Source: Methanosarcinaceae archaeon
GTDB taxonomy: Archaea > Halobacteriota > Methanosarcinia > Methanosarcinales > Methanosarcinaceae
Direction of reading: 5' to 3'
Assembly: GCA_016932675.1 (NCBI GenBank)
Contig: JAFGCK010000084.1
Location: forward strand, 1-37,851
Length of the DNA: 37,851 nucleotides
In this document: positions 32,312-37,851 of the stretch, piece by piece
Layout of the letters: the number at the start of each line of letters is the position of its first letter
Position numbering within the stretch: position 1 is the stretch's first letter
Program-made: the position numbers and the translations under genes
Notes under the pieces: model-generated
What the model was told of the DNA's origin: nothing
Seen by the model: only the letters and a program-made list of their open reading frames with translations
The model's database searches: none

Positions 32312-32821
32312 ATGGATTTTAGAGTATTCTGCGGCCATACGCACATTGGCAGTGTCCCGGAATTCATGAAGCAGGTCTCATCGATATCCTCTGAGAACGG
32401 GACTGTGATCCAGGCCATGGATGCTGGAAAGATCGCGGGAGAGAGGCATGTGATCCTTGCCATTGAAAAGGCATTGCGCGCAATAGCTAACAATTGCAAT
32501 GCCGCAAAGGACCCCGGGATCGAGATCATGAGATATGCGTCGGGAAAAAGACAGATCGAGGAGGCATTTTCCATGGGTGTGCATGAAGGTGAGATGGATA
32601 TTGTCTTTGTCATACTGGGGGATCCGGAAAATATGTCCCTCTCTGAAAAAGCACTGGAGGGACTTACAAGTAAGACCAGTGCCATCGAATACACTGCAAG
32701 TAAGAGAAGTGCTATCCTCTCCCAGTTCGGCATAACGGCAAAAGAGATCGGGGCTGCAGGGGAGGAAATGATACCAGAACTGGTCCTTGAGAGAGTGGCC
32801 CTTGTGGATGTATTGAAGTAG
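32312..32821 (+). CDS. cgi121: KEOPS complex subunit Cgi121
   Basis: A 169-residue Cgi121 family protein. The core signature is AMDAGKIAGERHVILAIEKA followed by DPGIEIMRYASGKRQIEEAF. The protein is a KEOPS partner (with Kae1, Bud32 and Pcc1) that helps make the universal t6A modification at tRNA position 37. The C-terminal KEIG...ELVLERVALVDV is also typical. ATG 32312 begins the family-consistent MDFRVFCGHTHI; no strong ribosome binding site precedes it. Two genes downstream, an MtaB-type enzyme would further modify t6A. Confidence 0.88.
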   Translation: MDFRVFCGHTHIGSVPEFMKQVSSISSENGTVIQAMDAGKIAGERHVILAIEKALRAIANNCNAAKDPGIEIMRYASGKRQIEEAFSMGVHEGEMDIVFVILGDPENMSLSEKALEGLTSKTSAIEYTASKRSAILSQFGITAKEIGAAGEEMIPELVLERVALVDVLK

Positions 32822-32922
32822 TTATCAACGATACAGGCCGAAGTTCTAATATGGAAATTATTAATACAGGTGTCAGGTAATCTAATCATGTGGATAATAA
32901 TTGAAATCCAGGGGAGATGATA

Positions 32923-34014
32923 ATGCCTCATCCGAAAACAGCAGAAGAAATGATAAAGTGTGCAGGTCCGATAGAATACGAGCTTTTGCCAAGATTATTG
33001 CATGTGACCGAAGCGGCAGCTATTGCGGCATCCTACCAGATGGGCCGTGGAGACAAACAGTTTTCTGACAAGGTGTCAGTGGAAGCCATGCGCAGAATGC
33101 TGAACTGCCTTGATATGAAAGGCATCATCAAGATCGGTGAGGGTGAGCGTGATGAGGCTCCCATGCTCTACATCGGAGAGAAGGTCGGCACATGGGAGAA
33201 AGACTTCGAAGTTGATATCGCTGTAGACCCACTTGAAGGCACAAACCTTGCAGCAAATGGTTTCCCCGGAGCTATCGCCGTTATGGCAATGGCCGAAAGG
33301 GGGGGCCTTTTCCACGGGCCTGACATCTATATGGACAAGATCGTTGTGGGGTCGGAGGTTGTGAGATATGAGCGCGAGCATCCTGATAAAAGAATAGACC
33401 TTGATGCGCCTGTACGCATGAACCTTGAGATAGTTGCTGAAGCCCTCAACAGGAATGTGGATGAACTTGTTGTTGTTATTCTGGAAAGGAAGAGACATGA
33501 GCAGAAGATCAGGGAGATCAGGGATGCAGGTGCGCGTGTGATCCTGGTGACCGATGGTGACCTGATGCCGGGTGTATCTACTGCCATAAGGGGTTCCGGC
33601 GTACATATGGTACTCGGTGCCGGGGGGTCGGGAGAGGCTGTTCTTACCGCAGCAGCCATAAAGTGCCTCGGCGGGAAGATCCTTGCCCGCCTCGTACTTC
33701 CGACAGTTGCCAATGAGAAGTCCGATGATGAGATAGCAAAGGAAAAGGCAGAGAAGATGCCACGGCTGGCAACAATGGGTATAACCGAAGAGAACATCAA
33801 TGAAGTACTCGATACGGAACGCCTGGTCCCGGGTAATGATATCATCTTCTCGGCAACAGGTGTTACCTCAGGTCCGATCCTGCGTGGTGTAAGCCTTTTC
33901 GGCGAAGGGGATGCAAGGGTGCACAGTCTGACGATCGGAAGCTCAGGTGTTGTCAAGTTCACTGATACGATATACATTCACGATAAGGAAGAAACGCCTC
34001 TGCGTTACCAGTAA
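32923..34014 (+). CDS. glpX: Fructose-1,6-bisphosphatase, class II (GlpX)
   Basis: A 363-residue class II fructose bisphosphatase of the GlpX family, a Li-sensitive, metal-dependent phosphatase that removes the 1-phosphate. IKIGEGERDEAPML, the metal/phosphate site VDPLEGTN and VTDGDLMPG are diagnostic. I chose ATG 32923 because GGGGAG (32911-32916) lies six bases upstream; ATG 32917 overlaps that ribosome binding site. Many archaea instead rely on the bifunctional FBP aldolase/phosphatase, so GlpX here, together with the separate class I aldolase in the window, is notable. The MtaB-type gene follows five bases after the stop, suggesting one transcript. Confidence 0.95.
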   Translation: MPHPKTAEEMIKCAGPIEYELLPRLLHVTEAAAIAASYQMGRGDKQFSDKVSVEAMRRMLNCLDMKGIIKIGEGERDEAPMLYIGEKVGTWEKDFEVDIAVDPLEGTNLAANGFPGAIAVMAMAERGGLFHGPDIYMDKIVVGSEVVRYEREHPDKRIDLDAPVRMNLEIVAEALNRNVDELVVVILERKRHEQKIREIRDAGARVILVTDGDLMPGVSTAIRGSGVHMVLGAGGSGEAVLTAAAIKCLGGKILARLVLPTVANEKSDDEIAKEKAEKMPRLATMGITEENINEVLDTERLVPGNDIIFSATGVTSGPILRGVSLFGEGDARVHSLTIGSSGVVKFTDTIYIHDKEETPLRYQ

Positions 34015-34019
34015 TCAAA

Positions 34020-35309
34020 ATGAAGGTTCACGTATCAACCTACGGGTGCTCTGCAAGCCAGGCGTCCGCAGAGATCATGATGGCTGCTGTCCGGGACAGG
34101 GGTCATTCCCTTGTTCCCGAGAAGCAGGCCGATGTGCTGGTTATCAATACCTGTACTGTGAAGTATACCACGGAGCAGAAGATCCTTCATAAGATCGGGG
34201 AAGCAGGCAGGCTGGGTAAGAAGGTAGTGGTATCCGGGTGCATGCCTGAGGTCCAGCTTGACGATATCCTTGCCCGCAATCCCCGGGCTCACATACTGGG
34301 AGTCAATTCCGTTTCCCGGATCGGACAGGTTATAGATTCGCTTGGTTCTTCAAAAGAGAGAATGCAGATATTCCTGAATGAGCCTGAGGGGTTCCAGGGT
34401 GTCCCGCGCATACGCTTCAATCCGAACATACATATCTGCCAGTTATCCCAGGGATGTAACTATTCATGCGCTTACTGTATCGTACGTATCGCCCGGGGAA
34501 AGCTCAGGTCATTCGAGCCGCAGGACATTGTTGCAGATATCAGGAACGCTGTTTCCGAGGGCTGCCGGGAGATATGGCTGACCTCCCAGGACAACGGGCA
34601 GTACGGGACGGATAAGAAGGTACTTCTTCCGGAGCTGCTGGAAATGATATGCGACATACCGGGGGATTTCAAGCTGCGGGTAGGGATGATGAACCCATTT
34701 TCTGTACTTCCTGTTCTTGATGATCTTCTTGATGCTTTTGGGAATGAGAAAGTGTACAAACTGTTGCACCTTCCAATACAGTCAGCCTCGGACAATGTCC
34801 TTGAAAGGATGAACCGTTATCATAATATTGAAGATGCCAATGATGTTATCCGCAGGTTCAGGGAAAGGTTTGATGATCTGACCCTTTTCACAGATATCAT
34901 AGTGGGTTTCCCCGGAGAGGAAGAGGAGGATTTCAGGAAGGGTATTGGATGGGTCAGGGAGTTCAGGCCTGATAAGGTCAATATCTCCAGGTACACCCCG
35001 CGCCCCCTGACAGAGGCTGTGGGATACAGGCAGATCGATTCCCGTATCATGGTCAGAAGGTCCAACGAGCTTCATAATGCATGTGAAAGTATCAAGCTGG
35101 GGTCAAAGAATGCCCGGGTGGGCAATGAATTCACAGTTTTCATTTCCAGGGAGGCAAAAAAGCAGGGTGTTATGGCACGCACTGGATCCTACCTGCCGGT
35201 CGTCATCCCTGAATGCGGTCCGGATTCAGGCCTCTCACCCGGCATGTCCTGCAGGGTGAGCATATATGATGCTACTCCGGGGTATTTCCTGGGCAGGATC
35301 ATCAGCTGA
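34020..35309 (+). CDS. tRNA t6A methylthiotransferase, MtaB/CDKAL1 type
   Basis: A 429-residue radical SAM enzyme that adds a methylthio group to t6A37, giving ms2t6A. The N-terminal auxiliary 4Fe-4S site is formed by C10 (YGCSASQ), C45 (NTCTVK) and C74 (SGCMPE). The radical SAM cysteines are C146, C150 and C153 (CNYSCAYC). DIIVGFPGE and a C-terminal TRAM-like domain (about 360-425) complete the layout. The archaeal e-MtaB branch, rather than MiaB, is favoured by GCSASQ and by the nearby KEOPS gene. ATG 34020 lies five bases after glpX, without an obvious ribosome binding site. Confidence 0.92.
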   Translation: MKVHVSTYGCSASQASAEIMMAAVRDRGHSLVPEKQADVLVINTCTVKYTTEQKILHKIGEAGRLGKKVVVSGCMPEVQLDDILARNPRAHILGVNSVSRIGQVIDSLGSSKERMQIFLNEPEGFQGVPRIRFNPNIHICQLSQGCNYSCAYCIVRIARGKLRSFEPQDIVADIRNAVSEGCREIWLTSQDNGQYGTDKKVLLPELLEMICDIPGDFKLRVGMMNPFSVLPVLDDLLDAFGNEKVYKLLHLPIQSASDNVLERMNRYHNIEDANDVIRRFRERFDDLTLFTDIIVGFPGEEEEDFRKGIGWVREFRPDKVNISRYTPRPLTEAVGYRQIDSRIMVRRSNELHNACESIKLGSKNARVGNEFTVFISREAKKQGVMARTGSYLPVVIPECGPDSGLSPGMSCRVSIYDATPGYFLGRIIS

Positions 35310-35311
35310 TT

Positions 35312-35339
35312 TCAGGGGTGTTCCCCTGACTCAGTTTTT
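35312..35339. terminator. Hairpin terminator between convergent genes
   Basis: TCAGGGG (35312-35318), loop TGTT, CCCCTGA (35323-35329), then CTCAGTTTTT ending at 35339. It is a perfect 7-bp stem with a T-run for the plus-strand transcript. The T-run overlaps the last codons of the clc gene on the other strand. Confidence 0.7.
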
Positions 35340-37070
35340 AGATACTTCTTCCCGCTGGATCTTGTCAATGACCTTTTTATCATAGAGTTTGACAATATCA
35401 CTTCTGGTTATTATGCCCAGCAGCTGTTTATTGTCGTCCCTTGATACAACCGGCAGCCTTCCTATGTCCTTTGCAGCCAGGCGCTTCAGCACAGTATCCA
35501 GTGTCTCGTCGGGATATGCAGTTTCCATTTCCCTGGTAGCGATCTCGCAGATGTTCTTGTCGAACTCATCCCTTTTCACCTTGTCCCTCAGGTCTTTCAG
35601 GGTCACTATCCCGCATAATTTTCCACCTGAGTCCAGTACAGGGAACCCTGCATGACGGCTTGACTGCATGAGTGCTATAAGAGCCTGCACATTCTTGTTC
35701 TCAGAAACGGTCTGTACATTGGTTTTCATTGCATCCCGTACAAGGAGCGATTCCATTATATCGACCTCCTTGCCTTTGCGTATGATAAAACCACGCTTTT
35801 TCAGACCTTCTGTAAATATGGATTCGGGGTTCAATGCGCCTGAGACCAGGTTGCTTACGACACATGCGAGCATGAGAGGCAGGATCAGGTTATAATCCCT
35901 TGTCAGCTCAAAGAGGATGAGTATTGCAGCAAGGGGTGCGTGGCTGGTACCCGCCAGCACGGCTCCCATCCCGGCAAGTGCGTAGGCACCGGATTCGGCA
36001 GTGACGCTGGGAAATGCACTATGTACGATGGCCCCGTAGGCACCCCCCAGCATGGCTCCTGTAAAGAGTGCGGGAACTATGGATCCCCCTGAACCGCCGG
36101 AGCCCATTGTGAAGGAGAATGCAATGATCTTGAGGAAAATAAGTGCGATCATAAGGTTAAGGGTAAGATCATTTGCAAGGGCATCCGTGATAACATCATA
36201 CCCCAATCCGAAAACCTGGGGATAGAAGTATCCGATCATACCCACGAGCGCACCACCGATCGCTGGTTTTATTATCGGGTGTACATGCAGGGAGCAGAAA
36301 AGCTCATGTGCCGAGTTCAATGAGCGCATCAATATGATAGCAGTTATCCCTGCGCAGATCCCAAGGCCGAGGTACAGTATTGATTCATAGAAGGGGTTTA
36401 CAAGTTCGTAATTTGAAATATGGATCACCCTTACACCAAAAACAGTATTTGCGACAAGGGTTGCAAATACCGATGAGACAACAATTGGAATGAAAGTGCT
36501 GGCTTCCAGTTCCCCGAGAATTACCTCTACCACAAAGACCACGCCGGCAAGCGGGGCGTTGAAAGCTGCGGCCAATCCTCCGGCGGCACCACATCCGAGC
36601 AGTATCTTCCCCCTGTTCCCGTGTATCCTGAGCACTCTGGCAAGGGATGAGCCAATGACCGAACCACCAAGTATCACCGGCGCTTCTTTACCCACCGATC
36701 CTCCGGAACCTATGGAGATAACGGATGCAAGGACTTCCAGGAATGCATTGCGGATGGATATCCTCCCTCCCCTCAGTGTGGTGGCCTCTATGACCTCTTC
36801 GATGTCATAGCGTCGGCTGGTAATTAGAAAGTGTGCGATGGTGCCTACAAGAAGACCACCGAGTGCTGGAAGAAGGATTACGTAATGCCGGGGGAGCCCG
36901 TAGACACTACCAAAGAAAATACTTCCACTGCTTTTAAGCGCATAATCGTAAAGGACGATCGCAAGTCCTGTAAGGGTCCCTATCAGAAGTGCAAGGGAAT
37001 TGGATATCACCGATTCATTCTGAAACCAGCGGTTCAGTTTCTGTTCGATCTTTCCCTTAAAGGCATCCAA
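35331..37070 (-). CDS. CLC-family chloride channel/antiporter with CBS pair
   Basis: A 579-residue protein. About 430 residues form the CLC membrane core, followed by two CBS domains (about 450-510 and 515-570). The gating glutamate is E129 in GKEAP (usually GREGP). The internal proton-pathway glutamate of exchangers (second E of IIEE) is V183 here (VVEVILGE). The usual GSGIP selectivity motif is replaced around 86-92 (RRYDIEE). RDYNLILP keeps the conserved anion-site tyrosine. CBS domains bind adenine nucleotides and could tune activity. ATG 37070 is the family-consistent start. Its promoter probably includes the TATATAAC element at 37155-37162. Confidence 0.9.
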   Translation of the reverse strand: MDAFKGKIEQKLNRWFQNESVISNSLALLIGTLTGLAIVLYDYALKSSGSIFFGSVYGLPRHYVILLPALGGLLVGTIAHFLITSRRYDIEEVIEATTLRGGRISIRNAFLEVLASVISIGSGGSVGKEAPVILGGSVIGSSLARVLRIHGNRGKILLGCGAAGGLAAAFNAPLAGVVFVVEVILGELEASTFIPIVVSSVFATLVANTVFGVRVIHISNYELVNPFYESILYLGLGICAGITAIILMRSLNSAHELFCSLHVHPIIKPAIGGALVGMIGYFYPQVFGLGYDVITDALANDLTLNLMIALIFLKIIAFSFTMGSGGSGGSIVPALFTGAMLGGAYGAIVHSAFPSVTAESGAYALAGMGAVLAGTSHAPLAAILILFELTRDYNLILPLMLACVVSNLVSGALNPESIFTEGLKKRGFIIRKGKEVDIMESLLVRDAMKTNVQTVSENKNVQALIALMQSSRHAGFPVLDSGGKLCGIVTLKDLRDKVKRDEFDKNICEIATREMETAYPDETLDTVLKRLAAKDIGRLPVVSRDDNKQLLGIITRSDIVKLYDKKVIDKIQREEVSKN

Positions 37071-37387
37071 AGCAGTTCATCTCTTTCGGTCCGGATTGTC
37101 AGGGGTATTCATGCATTCTAGAAATACTTTTTTGATAATTTTTACTTTTGGGTGTTATATATCCGTCAGGATGAACTGACCAGAATATTACAAACTATCC
37201 AGAGTAAATACTCTTATAATAGATTGTTGTATATTGCTAATAAGTAGCGATATGTGGGGGCATCGGTATACAGGTGTCAGCATAAAACAGACCATGTCAT
37301 GCCAGGGTACACTGGCTGAATAATGGAATATTACTTCAGTTGTTATCAAGCTGGGGTTTAAACATAAATATTATCAAGGTTGGTAGT
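37071..37387. other. 317-base divergent promoter region
   Basis: Between clc (minus) and the exported protein (plus). It is AT-rich with a TATATAAC element on the minus strand at 37155-37162, a suitable clc promoter about 85 bases upstream. Several AT-rich stretches near 37215-37260 could serve the plus strand. I see no gene in it. Confidence 0.35.
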
Positions 37388-37851
37388 ATGCGTCCTCTCC
37401 CCAAAAATGATGTCAAAAAGCAATTAATGAATAATATCAGGATCTTCCTGACCATCTCTATCTTGTTCTCCATGTTCAATCCCGTATTCACTGCCAGCGC
37501 AGCGTCTGGCGCAACAGCTTCTGTAAATGATCTTTCCCTGGATGTCGGGGAAACATCTTCTGTTTCCATTTATATTGGAAACTGCAGTAACGTTACATCC
37601 CTGTATGCGACCCTGAGTTTCAATGATAGTATTGTGGAGTTTACCGGAGCCGCAGTAAGCACGGGTGTTCCAGGTTCTTTAACCAGCGCTTATTCGTCAG
37701 GAACCATTGATATTGAGCTGACAGGGATGGAAATGTTCACCACCTCCTCTGAAACAGCTGTTGCCGATCTGAGTTTCAGGGGACTTGAAAGCGGAAGTAC
37801 TGATCTTTCTCTTGATCATGTGGAACTGAACACAACCCTTGGTCCGGATAT
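37388..37851 (+). CDS. Exported protein with cohesin-like domain, cut by window end
   Basis: Partial gene: 154 codons are visible with no stop. An N-terminal charged region is followed by a hydrophobic signal segment (about 17-36), ending VFTASAAS. Then comes a beta-rich domain with VNDLSLDVGETSSVSIYIG, LYATLSFNDSIVEF and VADLSFRGLESGSTDLSL. This pattern (VGETxxV, small strand repeats, the LxxV..D spacing) resembles cohesin domains, which bind dockerins in surface assemblies. The protein is probably cell-surface anchored. ATG 37388 has a weak AAGGTTGG ribosome binding site. Cohesin-like identity is by eye and moderately confident. Confidence 0.75.
   Translation, partial: MRPLPKNDVKKQLMNNIRIFLTISILFSMFNPVFTASAASGATASVNDLSLDVGETSSVSIYIGNCSNVTSLYATLSFNDSIVEFTGAAVSTGVPGSLTSAYSSGTIDIELTGMEMFTTSSETAVADLSFRGLESGSTDLSLDHVELNTTLGPD

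Overview
The window is chromosomal DNA from a methanogenic archaeon of the Methanosarcinales, most likely a methylotrophic Methanosarcinaceae such as a Methanolobus relative. The main evidence is an Rnf operon led by a multihaem cytochrome c (mmcA), an arrangement known from Methanosarcina acetivorans. Archaeal histone, RFC and RPA proteins, deoxyhypusine synthase, a KEOPS subunit, archaeal diadenylate cyclase, TATA boxes and GGTGATC-type ribosome binding sites agree. I saw no rRNA, tRNA, CRISPR array, insertion sequence or prophage.

Layout. 1-2400: acetate-transporter-family protein, diadenylate cyclase (dacZ) and an RNA 2',3'-cyclic phosphodiesterase. 2410-10820: the energy-conservation block. 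apbE diverges from an operon reading unknown 137-aa gene, mmcA, rnfC, rnfD, rnfG, rnfE, rnfA, rnfB and a small membrane protein. Electrons should flow from reduced ferredoxin through RnfB and the membrane subunits to the extracytoplasmic haems and methanophenazine, with ion translocation. ApbE would attach FMN to RnfG. 10955-15655: clamp-loader small subunit, small multidrug-export-family protein, histone, a decayed flavodoxin-type pseudogene and a first RPA operon. 15771-22520: an unknown protein, class I aldolase, cation/proton antiporter, a second RPA operon and a small unknown protein, with three of the four copies of a palindromic intergenic repeat. 22536-28696: phosphodiesterase, two regulators, deoxyhypusine synthase, a wHTH-like protein, nitrilase-family amidohydrolase and a histidine kinase. 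28865-37851: leucyl-tRNA synthetase, Cgi121, GlpX fructose bisphosphatase, MtaB-type methylthiotransferase, a CLC-CBS transporter and the start of an exported cohesin-like protein.

The most unusual observations are these. (1) A metallophosphoesterase follows a UAG stop in the same frame as the upstream regulator and has no ATG, GTG or TTG before its first metal-binding motif. (2) The RFC small subunit appears to start at ATT. (3) RnfC has lost the glycine-rich flavin/NADH loop and RnfD lacks the covalent-FMN motif, while RnfG keeps it. (4) MmcA carries non-canonical haem motifs and a paired EF-hand-like insertion. (5) Two paralogous RPA/COG3390 operons lie 4.3 kb apart, one with a tandemly duplicated OB fold. 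(6) Four copies of a palindromic intergenic repeat are present.

Starts were chosen by ribosome binding site, overlap and family alignment. All identifications rest on recognised motifs; no database search was run.
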